DNA of 64,000 bases from Flavobacterium sp. HSC-32F16 (GTDB taxonomy: Bacteria > Bacteroidota > Bacteroidia > Flavobacteriales > Flavobacteriaceae). The notes beneath the pieces were generated by a model, which made no database searches, was not told the DNA's origin, and saw only the letters and a program-made list of their open reading frames with translations. Location of the stretch: positions 186,001-250,000 of the forward strand of contig NZ_JALKAC010000001.1 of NCBI RefSeq assembly GCF_024171645.1, written 5' to 3'. The position numbers and the translations under genes are program-made. Positions 44,147 to 53,770 of the stretch are shown here, one piece after another. Each line of letters starts with the position of its first letter. Position 1 is the stretch's first letter.

Positions 44147-44195
44147 TTAGCGATAAATCTGAAATCTAAAATCCACGATCTAAAATTTAAAATCA
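44147..44195. repeat. TCTAAAAT-type repeats before the RND pump gene
   Basis: GATAAATCTGAAATCTAAAA, then TCCACGATCTAAAATTTAAA gives three or four near-copies of ATCTAAAAT ending just before the pump ATG. It is the same unit as before recG. Confidence 0.6.
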
Positions 44196-44198
44196 CAC

Positions 44199-47100
44199 AT
44201 GAGTTTATCAACTACAAGTATAAAAAGACCTGTTTTAACCATTGTACTGAATTTATTAATCATATTATTCGGTTTTATTGGTTATACTTTTCTGGGTGTT
44301 CGAGAATTTCCTTCTATTGATCCGGCACAGGTTTCTATTCGAACAAATTATACCGGAGCCAATTCGGATATTATCGAATCTCAGATTACAGAACCTCTGG
44401 AAAAAGCCGTAAATGCTATTGACGGAATCCGAAATATAACTTCTTCAAGTAATCAGGGAAGCAGTAACATTACGATCGAGTTTAATCTGGATAAAGATTT
44501 AGAAGAAGCTGCGAATGACGTACGTGACAAAGTTTCGCAGGCTATTAGAAGTTTACCGCAGGATATTGATGCACCGCCGGTTGTTTCTAAAGCTGATGCT
44601 GATAGTGATGCTATTATTTCGATGACAGTTCAAAGTGATACCAGAAGCTCTTTAGAATTAAGTGATTACGCCGAAAATGTTATTTCGCAGCGATTAGAAA
44701 CAATACCGGGAGTCAGCGCAGTTCAAATTTGGGGACAAAAACGTTACGCCATGCGTTTATGGATTGATCCTGCAAAACTGGCCGCTTACGGTTGTACGGT
44801 AGCCGAAGTTCGTACCGCTTTAAATGCACAAAACGTAGAACTTCCGTCAGGAAAATTAACAGGAAACAATACAGAATTAACGGTAAAAACTATTGGAAAT
44901 CTTTCTAAACCAGAAGAATTCAATAATATTATTATTCGTACCGACGGTGATAAAATTGTTCGTTTAAGCGATATTGGAGGTGCTGAATTAGGACCAGAAA
45001 ATCTGGAAACCAAATTAAGCCAGTCAGGACTTCCTTTAATTGGTCTTGCTATTGTACCAATGCCGGGAGCCAATTATTTAGATATTTCAAAAGAATTTTA
45101 TAAAAAATACGATGCCTTAAAAAAGGATCTTCCAAAAGATATTAAACTGAATATTGCACTTGATAATACCATTTTCGTAAAGAAATCAGTACTTGAAGTT
45201 GCCGAAACTTTAGGGATTTCGATTATTCTGGTTATCATTATTATTTACTTGTTCTTTAGAGACTGGGCAATTGCTTTCAGACCATTAATTGATATTCCGG
45301 TTTCGTTGATTGCTACTTTCTTTATCATGTGGCTTTTTGGGTTCTCTATCAACGTATTAACTTTATTAGCTATCGTTTTAGCAACCGGTTTGGTTGTAGA
45401 TGATGGAATCGTGGTTACCGAAAATATCTTTAAAAAGGTCGAAGAAGGAATGTCTCCAATTGAAGCAGCAATTAAAGGTTCTAATGAAATTTTCTATGCT
45501 GTAATTTCAATTTCTGTAACGCTTGCTGCGGTATTTTTACCAGTAATCTTTCTTGAAGGTTTCGTAGGCCGACTCTTTAGGGAATTTGGTGTTGTAATTG
45601 GAGCTGCTGTATTGATCTCTGCCTTTGTATCATTGACTTTAACACCAATGCTGAATGCGTATTTAATGAAAGGCGGTGAACAAAAAAAATCTAAATTTTA
45701 CATTAAAACGGAACCGTTTTTTGAAAAAATGAACAGCGGTTATGCCGAAGCGCTGACTAAATTTATGGATCGAAAATGGATTAGTTTCCCTATTCTAATT
45801 GCTTGTTTCGGATTAATTTATTTGTTTTTCACCATTCTTCCAAAAGAAACAGCGCCCTATGATGACCGAAGCTCTGTAACCATGCGTATGACAACACCTG
45901 AAGGCTCTTCATACGAATATACAGATCGTTTTATGCAGGAAATCTCAAAGTTAATTGATGATTCTATTCCAGAGAAAAAAGTAAGTTTAGTTATTACTTC
46001 TCCAGGATTCAGTTCAAATTCTGTAAACAGCGGATTGGTGAGACTTACATTAAAAGATGTTGCTGAAAGAGAAAAATCTCAAAAAGATATTGCTGATAAA
46101 TTAACGAAATGGACAAAGCAATATCCGAACGCTAAAACTTCTGTAACTCAACAGCCTACAATTGCGGTTAACCGACGCGGTGGTCTGCCGATTCAATATA
46201 TCATTCAGGCTCCAAATTTTGATAAGTTAAGAGAAAAAATCCCTGTTTTCATGAATGAAGTAGGTAAAAGCGACGTTTTCTCTACTACAGATGTTAACTT
46301 AAAATTTAATAAACCTGAAATCAACGTAAGTATCGACCGTGCAAAAGCCGAAAGCTTAGGAATTTCAATTCTTGATATTGCACAAACTTTACAGCTTTCA
46401 TTAAGCGGACAACGTTTTGGGTATTTTATCAAAAACGGAAAACAATATCAGGTTATTGGTCAGTTTGATCAAAAAGACAGATCAAAACCTTTAGATTTAA
46501 CTTCGATGTTTGTAAAAAACAAACAAGGTCAATTAATTCAGATGGATAACGTTGTAAAAGTAGCAGAGCAGAGTAATCCGCCTCAGTTATATCACAACAA
46601 TCGTTATATGTCGGCAACTGTATCTGCTGGTTTAGCGCCGGGAAAAAGTATCAGTGACGGTATTCAGGAAATGGACAGAATTAAAGCTAAAGTTCTGGAC
46701 GAAAGTTTTACAACTGATTTAAGCGGAGAATCTCGAGATTTCGTAGAAAGTTCCTCGAATACTTCTTTTGCATTCGGATTGGCATTATTATTAATCTTCC
46801 TGATTCTTGCAGCACAATTTGAGAGTTTTATAGATCCTTTTATTATCATTTTAACAGTTCCAATGGCGGTTGCAGGAGCCTTATTTTCACTTTGGTTATT
46901 CAATCAGACCTGGAATATTTTCAGTCAGATTGGAACCGTAATGCTTATTGGTCTGGTAACAAAAAATGGTATTTTGATTGTTGAATTTGCCAATCAGTTA
47001 CGAGAACAGGGCAAATCAAAAATGGAAGCTATTCTTGAAGCTTCAGAAGCACGTTTACGTCCCATTTTAATGACCAGTTTAGCCATCGCTTTAGGTGCGC

Positions 47101-47297
47101 TTCCAATTGCAATGTCTCTTGGTGCTGCTTCTACTAGTAGAATTGGTATGGGAGTTGTAATTGTGGGAGGAACTATTTTTTCTCTTGCGCTGACACTTTT
47201 TGTGATTCCGGCAATTTATTTTATGTGGTCAAGAGCCAGAAAACATTATCCTGAATTTGATCATATTGACGAATACGAAAAAGAAAGTATAAAATAG
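44199..47297 (+). CDS. RND multidrug efflux pump (HAE1/AcrB type)
   Basis: The 1032-residue protein has the twelve-helix RND layout with two large periplasmic loops. Signatures are FGFIGYTFLGVREFPSIDPA near the start, GLVVDDGIVVTENI (the proton-relay aspartate pair) in TM4, and GLVTKNGILIVEFANQLREQ in TM10. Proton-driven export of drugs or lipids is expected. The substrate is unknown. It pairs with the adaptor upstream and the channel downstream. Confidence 0.95.
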   Translation: MSLSTTSIKRPVLTIVLNLLIILFGFIGYTFLGVREFPSIDPAQVSIRTNYTGANSDIIESQITEPLEKAVNAIDGIRNITSSSNQGSSNITIEFNLDKDLEEAANDVRDKVSQAIRSLPQDIDAPPVVSKADADSDAIISMTVQSDTRSSLELSDYAENVISQRLETIPGVSAVQIWGQKRYAMRLWIDPAKLAAYGCTVAEVRTALNAQNVELPSGKLTGNNTELTVKTIGNLSKPEEFNNIIIRTDGDKIVRLSDIGGAELGPENLETKLSQSGLPLIGLAIVPMPGANYLDISKEFYKKYDALKKDLPKDIKLNIALDNTIFVKKSVLEVAETLGISIILVIIIIYLFFRDWAIAFRPLIDIPVSLIATFFIMWLFGFSINVLTLLAIVLATGLVVDDGIVVTENIFKKVEEGMSPIEAAIKGSNEIFYAVISISVTLAAVFLPVIFLEGFVGRLFREFGVVIGAAVLISAFVSLTLTPMLNAYLMKGGEQKKSKFYIKTEPFFEKMNSGYAEALTKFMDRKWISFPILIACFGLIYLFFTILPKETAPYDDRSSVTMRMTTPEGSSYEYTDRFMQEISKLIDDSIPEKKVSLVITSPGFSSNSVNSGLVRLTLKDVAEREKSQKDIADKLTKWTKQYPNAKTSVTQQPTIAVNRRGGLPIQYIIQAPNFDKLREKIPVFMNEVGKSDVFSTTDVNLKFNKPEINVSIDRAKAESLGISILDIAQTLQLSLSGQRFGYFIKNGKQYQVIGQFDQKDRSKPLDLTSMFVKNKQGQLIQMDNVVKVAEQSNPPQLYHNNRYMSATVSAGLAPGKSISDGIQEMDRIKAKVLDESFTTDLSGESRDFVESSSNTSFAFGLALLLIFLILAAQFESFIDPFIIILTVPMAVAGALFSLWLFNQTWNIFSQIGTVMLIGLVTKNGILIVEFANQLREQGKSKMEAILEASEARLRPILMTSLAIALGALPIAMSLGAASTSRIGMGVVIVGGTIFSLALTLFVIPAIYFMWSRARKHYPEFDHIDEYEKESIK

Positions 47298-47307
47298 CAT
47301 TCCAAAA

Positions 47308-47344
47308 AAATTCACGAATTTTACGATGTGAGATTCGTGAATTT
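47308..47344. repeat. Inverted repeat AAATTCACGAAT / ATTCGTGAATTT
   Basis: Perfect 12-bp arms at 47308-47319 and 47333-47344 lie in the 66-base gap between pump and channel genes. The TTCACGAAT unit also appears in the repeat before tsaE. Confidence 0.65.
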
Positions 47345-47363
47345 CTGGTAAAAGAATATAAAC

Positions 47364-48674
47364 ATGAATATTAAAAATATATACCGCATTTTAATAGTTT
47401 TTTTTCTGTGCACGATAAGTACAAAGGCACAGGAAGTATTAACTATTGAAGAAGCAATGAAAATCGCTTTAGAAAATAATTTCGAAATTAAAATTGCTAA
47501 AAATAATTCGACAATAAGCGAAACAAATGTTACCATTGGAAATGCTGGTATTCTGCCAACTGCAACAGCCAATATTGTGGATAACAACAGTGTAACCAAT
47601 TCAACGCAGGTACGTCAGGACGGAACATCAACTACATTAAATAATGCAAAAAACAACAGTTTAACCTATGGAGTTAGTTTGGGCTGGACTGTTTTTGACG
47701 GAATGAGAATGTTTGCCAGATATGATCAGTTAAAAGAGCTTCAAAAATTAGGTGATGCCGAATTAAAAAGAACTATTTTAGTTAAAATTGGTCAGGTAAA
47801 TTCTGCGTATTATGATTTGGTACAGCAGCAGCATCAATTGGCCGCTTTAGATACTACAATTGTAATTTCTAAACAAAGGGTTGAATTAGCACAAAACCGC
47901 TTTACTATTGGTAAAGCTTCAAAATTAGAAGTTTTAAATGCACAGGTTGATTTAAATACTGATCAGGTGGCCTTATTGAGACAAAAAGAATCGTATGCAA
48001 ATGCCAAAATTCTTTTAAATCAATATTTAGCACGCGATCCTAAAATTAATTTCATTGTAACTGATGAAGTTACGGTTGACAACAAACTGGTTTTAAATGA
48101 CTTAATGGACTTGGCGCAAAAACAAAATCCGGCTTTAGAATCGCAGATTATCAATAAACGTATTGCCGAATTACAGCTGAAACAAGTAAAAGCAAGCCGA
48201 TATCCAACTGTAAATTTAACATCAGGCTATAATTTTGCTGAAAGCCAGTCAAGTTTAGGATTTACAAGCGAAAACTCTTCAAAAGGTTTTACTTATGGTT
48301 TTAATGCTTCGATGAATATTTTCGACGGTTTTAATCAAAATCGAAATGAAAAAGTAGCAAAACTTCAAATTGAAAATTCCCAAATCGCTATTGAACAGCA
48401 GAACATGATTTTGAACACACAGTTAAGTACTGCATTTCAAACTTATTTAACCAATTTAGAGTTAATTGATTTAGAAGAAGATAATGAAGCAATTGCAAAA
48501 CAAAATTTAGAAATTACTCTCGATAAGTTCAGAATTGGAACTATTACAACCATTGATTTTAGAACGGCTCAGCTGAATTATGTTAATGCAAAAGTACGCT
48601 ACAGCAATGCCCAATACGAAGCTAAATTATCTGAAATTGCGCTGAAAGAATTAGCAGGAAATATCAATTTTTAA
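47364..48674 (+). CDS. TolC-family outer-membrane channel
   Basis: The 436 residues have a signal peptide ending in KAQ. The duplicated outer-membrane efflux repeats begin LTIEEAMKIALENNFEIKIA and recur as LMDLAQKQNPALESQIINKR, with long helices and beta-strands. It closes the tripartite pump. The gene ends 70 bases before a hairpin terminator. Confidence 0.93.
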   Translation: MNIKNIYRILIVFFLCTISTKAQEVLTIEEAMKIALENNFEIKIAKNNSTISETNVTIGNAGILPTATANIVDNNSVTNSTQVRQDGTSTTLNNAKNNSLTYGVSLGWTVFDGMRMFARYDQLKELQKLGDAELKRTILVKIGQVNSAYYDLVQQQHQLAALDTTIVISKQRVELAQNRFTIGKASKLEVLNAQVDLNTDQVALLRQKESYANAKILLNQYLARDPKINFIVTDEVTVDNKLVLNDLMDLAQKQNPALESQIINKRIAELQLKQVKASRYPTVNLTSGYNFAESQSSLGFTSENSSKGFTYGFNASMNIFDGFNQNRNEKVAKLQIENSQIAIEQQNMILNTQLSTAFQTYLTNLELIDLEEDNEAIAKQNLEITLDKFRIGTITTIDFRTAQLNYVNAKVRYSNAQYEAKLSEIALKELAGNINF

Positions 48675-48748
48675 TTTTTTAGCTGTAATTTATAGAACTA
48701 CAGCACTTACATATAAAATACAAGGCATTAGTTTGAACTTATCTTCAT

Positions 48749-48818
48749 CTGCTAATCTCCTAAATCTGCGGGAAAAAATCAGCTCTCAGATTTAGCAGAT
48801 CCAGCAGATTTTTTTTTT
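48749..48818 (+). terminator. Terminator-like inverted repeat after the efflux operon
   Basis: CTGCTAATCTCCTAAATCTG (48749-48768) faces CAGATTTAGCAGATCCAGCAG (48787-48807) and is followed by T10. It resembles the ATCTGCTAAATCTGCGGG-type units of Flavobacterium gaps. Confidence 0.65.
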
Positions 48819-48849
48819 CATTTTGCAGCAAATGAGGTGATTTTTAATT

Positions 48850-48857
48850 TAAATTTG
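48850..48857 (+). promoter_or_regulatory. Promoter -7 element of the bestrophin gene
   Basis: TAAATTTG lies 17 bases before the ATG at 48875. Confidence 0.5.
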
Positions 48858-48874
48858 TTTCAAAATAAACTTAA

Positions 48875-49738
48875 ATGATTTCGTACAATACCAAAGACTG
48901 GTTTACCTTTATATTCCATTTTCATAAGTCAGATACCGTTAGAAAATTGTTTCCTATAATGATCGCTATCGGAATTTATTCAGCCACGGTAGGTTATCTT
49001 GAAATTCATTATTTTAAAGTCGGTAAGAACGATTACATTCATAACATTCCAATCATGCACGGAATGCTGGGTTTTGTGATTTCGTTACTGCTTGTTTTTA
49101 GAACTAATACGGCTTATGACCGATGGTGGGAAGGCCGTAAACTTTGGGGCAGTCTTGTAAACAACAGCCGTAATCTTGCTATAAAACTTTCGGCTATTTT
49201 AAAAGATGAAAACGACAGAAATTTTTTTAGAAAGTTTATTCCGTTATATGCTGATATTCTGTACAAACATTTAAAAGATGCCGATACGAGCAAACAGCTT
49301 TTTGAAGATGTAGATTTAGATATTGATCACCATAAACACAAACCAAATCAGCTTAAAAGAATTATGTATCATAAAATCAATGATTTGTATGATGCAAAAA
49401 AAATAACCGGAGATCAGCTTATTACTTTAAATCAAGAATTAATTGCTTTTACAGATATTTGCGGTGCCTGCGAACGTATCAAAAATACGCCTATTCCCTA
49501 CTCTTACAGTGCTTTTATAAAGAAATTCATTTTCTTTTACACTATGACACTTCCGTTTGGATATTCAGTAAGTTTAGGATATTTAGTAGCGCCCGTTGTT
49601 GTCTTTATATTTTATGTTCTGGCTAGTTTAGAGCTTATTGCAGAAGAAATTGAAGATCCTTTTGGAGATGATGAAAATGATCTTCCAACTAAAAAGATTT
49701 CTGAAAACATCAAAAAACATGTCGAAGAGCTGATTTAA
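48875..49738 (+). CDS. Bestrophin-family channel (UPF0187)
   Basis: The 287-residue membrane protein has the family marks MLGFVISLLLVFRTNTAYDR, WWEGRKLWGSLVNNSRNLA, and the C-terminal IAEEIEDPFGDDENDLP. Prokaryotic members form pentameric ion channels, often cation-selective. It is a single gene between the efflux terminator and an AraC regulator gene on the same strand. Confidence 0.93.
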   Translation: MISYNTKDWFTFIFHFHKSDTVRKLFPIMIAIGIYSATVGYLEIHYFKVGKNDYIHNIPIMHGMLGFVISLLLVFRTNTAYDRWWEGRKLWGSLVNNSRNLAIKLSAILKDENDRNFFRKFIPLYADILYKHLKDADTSKQLFEDVDLDIDHHKHKPNQLKRIMYHKINDLYDAKKITGDQLITLNQELIAFTDICGACERIKNTPIPYSYSAFIKKFIFFYTMTLPFGYSVSLGYLVAPVVVFIFYVLASLELIAEEIEDPFGDDENDLPTKKISENIKKHVEELI

Positions 49739-49806
49739 TAAAACGTTAAATCATAATTTTCTAAACATATTTTTATTAAATTTAGAGTTTTCCACTCAAA
49801 AATTTA

Positions 49807-50736
49807 ATGACAATGCATAATCAACGAGTTTTAATAAATCCGCCTCATTTATCCAATGAAAAATCATTAAAAACACTTGTTGAAAACAGGAGCGTTTATA
49901 CGCTTAATCAATGCGAATTAAATCTTTTTGAAACTTACGAATCTTCTAATCTTGTACCGCTTAAATTCAATGATTTTGTGGTGACAAGTATGCTTCGCGG
50001 AAAAAAAATAATGCATCTTTTTGATGAACCCGCTTTTGATTATCTTCCGGGCGAAACTGTCGTTGTTCCGTCTAATATCGAAATGAAAATCGATTTTCCC
50101 GAAGCATCAAAAGAAAATCCCACTCAATGCCTGGCTTTAGCAATTGATAATGCAAAAATCAATGAAACTTTAAACTTCTTAAACGAACGTTACCCAAAAG
50201 AAGGCAGCGATGTATACTGGCAGTTGAATTATCAGAATTATTTCTTTTACAACAATGTTGATCTCGCTTCGACCATCAATAAACTAATTAAAGAATGTAT
50301 GAGCACATCGATAACAAAAGATGCTCTAGCCGATTTAACTTTACAGGAATTATTAATCAGAATTATTCAGACACAAACTGCAAAATCTGTTGATGAAGGC
50401 GTTGTAATTCAGTCCAATAATCCAATTTACGAAGTAACTGAATTTATAAGACTCAATTTAAAAGAGAATATCAATTTAAAATGCCTTAGTGAGAAAGCCT
50501 GTATGAGTACCACTTCGTTTTACCGCTTTTTTAAAAGAGAGCTAGGCATGAGCCCGATTGAATATGTTTTAAATGAAAAAATAAAACACGCCAAAAAACT
50601 ACTTAGAAATCCCGGAATTCAAATTAATGAAGTTTGCTATTTATCCGGTTTTGAAGATGCAAACTACTTCATTCGATTATTCAAAAAACACGAAGGAATT
50701 ACTCCAAAACAATATCAGCTGCTTTATATTAATTGA
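49807..50736 (+). CDS. AraC-family transcription regulator
   Basis: The 309 residues have an N-terminal cupin-like domain (about 50-160, AraC N-type: YLPGETVVVPSNIEM). The C-terminal pair of helix-turn-helix motifs reads NLKCLSEKACMSTTSFYRFF, and INEVCYLSGFEDANYFIRLF with KKHEGITPKQY. It may act on nearby genes, and bestrophin upstream is the closest candidate. The effector is unknown. Confidence 0.92.
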   Translation: MTMHNQRVLINPPHLSNEKSLKTLVENRSVYTLNQCELNLFETYESSNLVPLKFNDFVVTSMLRGKKIMHLFDEPAFDYLPGETVVVPSNIEMKIDFPEASKENPTQCLALAIDNAKINETLNFLNERYPKEGSDVYWQLNYQNYFFYNNVDLASTINKLIKECMSTSITKDALADLTLQELLIRIIQTQTAKSVDEGVVIQSNNPIYEVTEFIRLNLKENINLKCLSEKACMSTTSFYRFFKRELGMSPIEYVLNEKIKHAKKLLRNPGIQINEVCYLSGFEDANYFIRLFKKHEGITPKQYQLLYIN

Positions 50737-50806
50737 GGAACAAAGCTGTTGAGATTCTGTTCTGAGTTTTTTACTGCTAAATATGTTATTTAAAACCTTT
50801 GTACTT

Positions 50807-50852
50807 AAAAAAAATCCACAAATTTGATAATTCAAATTTGTGGATTTTTTTT
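50807..50852. terminator. Terminator between the convergent AraC and Gpx genes
   Basis: A long perfect stem built on AAAAAATCCACAAATTTG (near 50809-50826) and its reverse complement (50833-50850) ends in A/T runs on both sides. It serves both genes. Confidence 0.8.
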
Positions 50853-50870
50853 AAGTTTAGATAGTTATAA

Positions 50871-51458
50871 CTAGCTTTTTATCCAGTTAATTACTTCTGG
50901 TTCTGTTACTAACGTTCTAGGTTTAATCACTTTTACCAATTCACCTTTTTCGTTGATCAGGTATTTTTGAAAGTTCCATTCTACTTCAGAATCCTGTAAA
51001 CCGTTTTTAGATTTTTGAGTTAAGAATTTGTAAACATCGGACATATCCTCTCCTTTTACAGAAACTTTGTTCATCATAGGAAAAGTTACACCATAATTCT
51101 GCTGGCAGAAAGTTTCAATTTCTTTGCTTGTTCCAGGCTCTTGCGATGCAAAATTATTTGCCGGAAAACCTACAATTACAAATCCTTTATCTTTGTACTC
51201 TTTGTAAACCGCTTCAAGATCCTTGTACTGAGGTGTTAAACCACATTTTGATGCTGTGTTTACAATTAAGATTTTTTTGCCTTTTAAAGATGCAAAATCA
51301 AAAGTGTCTCCTGATAGATCTTCAACCTTAAACTGGTAAATCGTTTCTTTTGTCATAGCCTTATCTGATTTAGATAATTTATTTTTGCTTGATTGAGCCT
51401 GAATTTGTGCACTTAGAAAAAAGACTGCACTGCAAGCTATAAATAGTATTTTTTTCAT
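50871..51458 (-). CDS. Exported glutathione peroxidase-family thiol peroxidase
   Basis: The 195-residue protein has a signal peptide (KKILFIACSAVFFLSAQIQA). The catalytic segment is VNTASKCGLTPQY with Cys, not selenocysteine, then GFPANNFASQEPG and EVEWNFQKYLI. Bacterial Cys-type members use thioredoxin-like donors. It likely removes hydroperoxides in the periplasm. Confidence 0.93.
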   Translation of the reverse strand: MKKILFIACSAVFFLSAQIQAQSSKNKLSKSDKAMTKETIYQFKVEDLSGDTFDFASLKGKKILIVNTASKCGLTPQYKDLEAVYKEYKDKGFVIVGFPANNFASQEPGTSKEIETFCQQNYGVTFPMMNKVSVKGEDMSDVYKFLTQKSKNGLQDSEVEWNFQKYLINEKGELVKVIKPRTLVTEPEVINWIKS

Positions 51459-51548
51459 TGTATAATTTTTTATAAAATTAATTAAATCTATGTTGAAGTG
51501 ATGACTTTGAGCTCTTTATTTTTATTAATTATAGGTTAAATAAAAATT

Positions 51549-51579
51549 GAAGCCCGGCGTTAATCAGACGCCGGGCTTC
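51549..51579. repeat. GC-rich hairpin GAAGCCCGGCGT / ACGCCGGGCTTC
   Basis: A perfect 12-bp stem (51549-51560 and 51568-51579) with the loop TAATCAG lies 90 bases before the Gpx start. It is followed by CCCC rather than T's on the plus strand. Confidence 0.65.
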
Positions 51580-51808
51580 CCCCCATACAAACAAATCAAA
51601 CCATGAATTAATTATTATGTTTCTTTTTATATTTTGTAAATTATAGTTGATGCCCCGGTTTATATCGAAAATTATTTTTATCTAAATCACACTAAATTCA
51701 ATTTATTTATGGCGTTTATAAGTGGAAAATTTCTTCGTTTAACAGTGTGTGACTTCATTTATAATTTTCAGCTGGAAGTCCGAGGACATCAACTATTCAA
51801 TTTCTTAT

Positions 51809-51940
51809 TCAATATTTAAAATTCGATTCTGTTTTACACTTAACAATTTCATTTTTAAAATCACTTTCATTAAAATTAATAAGTGATAAAACTGTTGTTA
51901 AGCCTACAATCAATATTTTGATTTTTTCTATCCCAGTCAT
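51809..51940 (-). CDS. Candidate 43-residue small protein
   Basis: An ATG-started frame inside the long gap encodes MTGIEKIKILIVGLTTVLSL followed by about 23 polar residues (LINFNESDFKNEIVKCK and on). The first half could be a membrane or signal helix. There is no clear promoter and no known family, so it may be non-coding. Confidence 0.25.
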   Translation of the reverse strand: MTGIEKIKILIVGLTTVLSLINFNESDFKNEIVKCKTESNFKY

Positions 51941-52205
51941 AATATCTCTTTTAAAAGAATCGTTTTATCTTTATGTAAAAGGGTTTACTTATTAAATTTC
52001 CCTTTATAATGTTATGTACGTAAGAGGTTTATTTTTGGATTTAAAAAAAGCAAAAAAAAGTGACATTTTTTTTACTTTTTTTTTTCAGCCCTTAATTTTC
52101 CTAAGTTTTTAGCTACTAAAAAAATATTATTTTTCACAAAAAAATGAATTATCTTTATCTCAGGTTATAAAATATGTTTTTTGTTTAAGCTTTAAATCCA
52201 AATCT

Positions 52206-52736
52206 ATGAGTCAAGAAGAATTGTTAGTATTAATTTACAAAAAAGACGAAAGAGCTTTTACCCATCTGTACGATATGTACTCTAAAAGTTTATTCTCAGT
52301 CATTAATGTTCTAATCAAAAATCGTGAAGAAGCCGAAGATGTTTTGCAGGAAGTTTTTGTAAAAATCTGGAAAAATATAGATTCTTATAATGAAAGTAAA
52401 GGTCGATTTTATACCTGGATCCTTAATATAGCTAGGAATACATCAATTGATAAGTTGAGATCTAAAAATTTTAATAACAGTCAAAAAAACCTTTCCTCAG
52501 ATAATTTCGTAAATCTGTTAGATGACAGTAATAAATTAATTAATAGAATTGACACAATTGGAATTCAAGAGTTCGTAAAAAAATTGAAACCAAAGTGTAT
52601 TGAAATAATTGATTTGTTATTTTTTAAAGGATATACCCAGCAAGAAGCTTCAGAAGAATTGGCATTGCCACTGGGTACTATTAAAACTCAAAACAGAAAC
52701 TGTATTAACGACTTAAGAAATTATCTAAAAATATAA
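52206..52736 (+). CDS. ECF-type sigma-70 factor
   Basis: The 176-residue sigma factor has region 2 (FTHLYDMYSKSLFSVINVLI, then AEDVLQEVFVKIWKNI) and region 4 (IIDLLFFKGYTQQEASEELA with GTIKTQNRNCINDLR), and no regions 1 or 3. It is encoded with an anti-sigma factor whose ATG overlaps its stop by one base, a classical regulatory pair that often controls its own operon. Confidence 0.93.
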   Translation: MSQEELLVLIYKKDERAFTHLYDMYSKSLFSVINVLIKNREEAEDVLQEVFVKIWKNIDSYNESKGRFYTWILNIARNTSIDKLRSKNFNNSQKNLSSDNFVNLLDDSNKLINRIDTIGIQEFVKKLKPKCIEIIDLLFFKGYTQQEASEELALPLGTIKTQNRNCINDLRNYLKI

Positions 52737-53524
52737 TGGAAGCACAAGAATATATTGAATCAGGAATTCTAGAACTTTATGTTTATGGTTTATTAACCGA
52801 AAAGGAGAATCTAGAGATAGCCGAACTGGCAAAGAATAATCCAGACGTTGATAAGGAAATTATTGCGATAGAAAAAGCTATTGTAGCTTTATCATCGAGC
52901 TTTGCTCCTTTCCACTCTGTTGAAAATTTCGAAAAAATTAAAGCGCGTTTAGAACTTAAACATGGAAAAGTTGTTGATTTAAAACCAACATCAAACTGGA
53001 CTCAGTATGTGGGCTGGGCAGCCGCAGTTTTATTATTGTTAGGTTTTGGATACCAAACATTAGAGTTGACAAAATCAAAACAAGCCATTTCTACTGTTGG
53101 AGGTGAAAAAAATAAAATTCAGAGAGAATATGCTTTCTTAGATCAGCAGAATAAGCAAACGGAGAAAAACCTAAATATTGTCAGAGATATTAAAAATACA
53201 GGGGTAACTCTTGGCGGTCAGGCCGTTTCTCCAACTTCTTTTGCAAAAGTATACTGGAATCAGCAGACAAAAACAACTTATATTGATGCTGCAGGTTTAC
53301 CAGCGCCGCCAAAAGGAATGGTGTATCAGGTTTGGTCTTTAAAACTGAGCCCGGTTCTAACGCCAACAAGTATTGGTTTACTGGATAACTTTGAAGGAAA
53401 TTCTCAAAAAATCTTTGCTGTCAGCCAAACAGACTCGGCTGAGGCATTTGGAATTACTTTGGAACCCGCAGGAGGAAGTTTAACGCCTACAATGGAACAA
53501 TTGTATACTTTAGGAAAAGTTTAA
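52736..53524 (+). CDS. Membrane anti-sigma factor (RskA C-domain type)
   Basis: The 262-residue protein has a cytoplasmic N-domain (about 1-80) with LELYVYGLLTEKENLEIAEL, one membrane helix (YVGWAAAVLLLLGFGYQTL) and a periplasmic anti-sigma-K/RskA domain (PPKGMVYQVWSLKLSPVLTP, EAFGITLEPAGGSLTPT). It should hold the upstream sigma factor inactive until a signal triggers release. The signal is unknown. Confidence 0.93.
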   Translation: MEAQEYIESGILELYVYGLLTEKENLEIAELAKNNPDVDKEIIAIEKAIVALSSSFAPFHSVENFEKIKARLELKHGKVVDLKPTSNWTQYVGWAAAVLLLLGFGYQTLELTKSKQAISTVGGEKNKIQREYAFLDQQNKQTEKNLNIVRDIKNTGVTLGGQAVSPTSFAKVYWNQQTKTTYIDAAGLPAPPKGMVYQVWSLKLSPVLTPTSIGLLDNFEGNSQKIFAVSQTDSAEAFGITLEPAGGSLTPTMEQLYTLGKV

Positions 53525-53547
53525 AAGCTAACTTAATTATAAATTTT

Positions 53548-53584
53548 AAGCGCATATTAATTAATTTTAATGTGCGCTTTTTTT
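53548..53584 (+). terminator. Terminator of the sigma/anti-sigma operon
   Basis: A 12-bp stem AAGCGCATATTA (53548-53559) and TAATGTGCGCTT (53568-53579) with one U-G pair is followed by T7. It begins 24 bases past the stop. Confidence 0.75.
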
Positions 53585-53605
53585 ATATACTAAAAATGAA
53601 TGATC

Positions 53606-53770
53606 ATGAATGGAACTTTACTTTTGAGAATTACAACTGCTATAATTCTACTGACGCATTCTGTTTTCGGTATCTTTAATGGCGGTATTAACGATTTTGG
53701 AAATCTGTATTTAAATCAAATTGGTTTTGCTCCTTTTGATGTATTTCTTGCTTGGTCAATTAAATTATAG
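53606..53770 (+). pseudogene. DoxX-family gene remnant
   Basis: The 54 codons MNGTLLLRITTAIILLTHSV and on to FAPFDVFLAWSIKL match the first part of flavobacterial DoxX-like membrane proteins, which run to about 130 residues. The frame stops at TAG just after the first membrane segment and a short loop, and nothing after it continues the family. It appears truncated by a deletion or rearrangement. Confidence 0.65.

Larger units (their letters stand above)
51459..52205. other. Gene-poor gap of 747 bases
   Basis: The gap holds a GC-rich hairpin (51549-51579), a candidate 43-codon frame on the minus strand (51809-51940), and homopolymer T and A runs near 52060-52150. No complete conserved gene was recognised. 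Confidence 0.55.
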
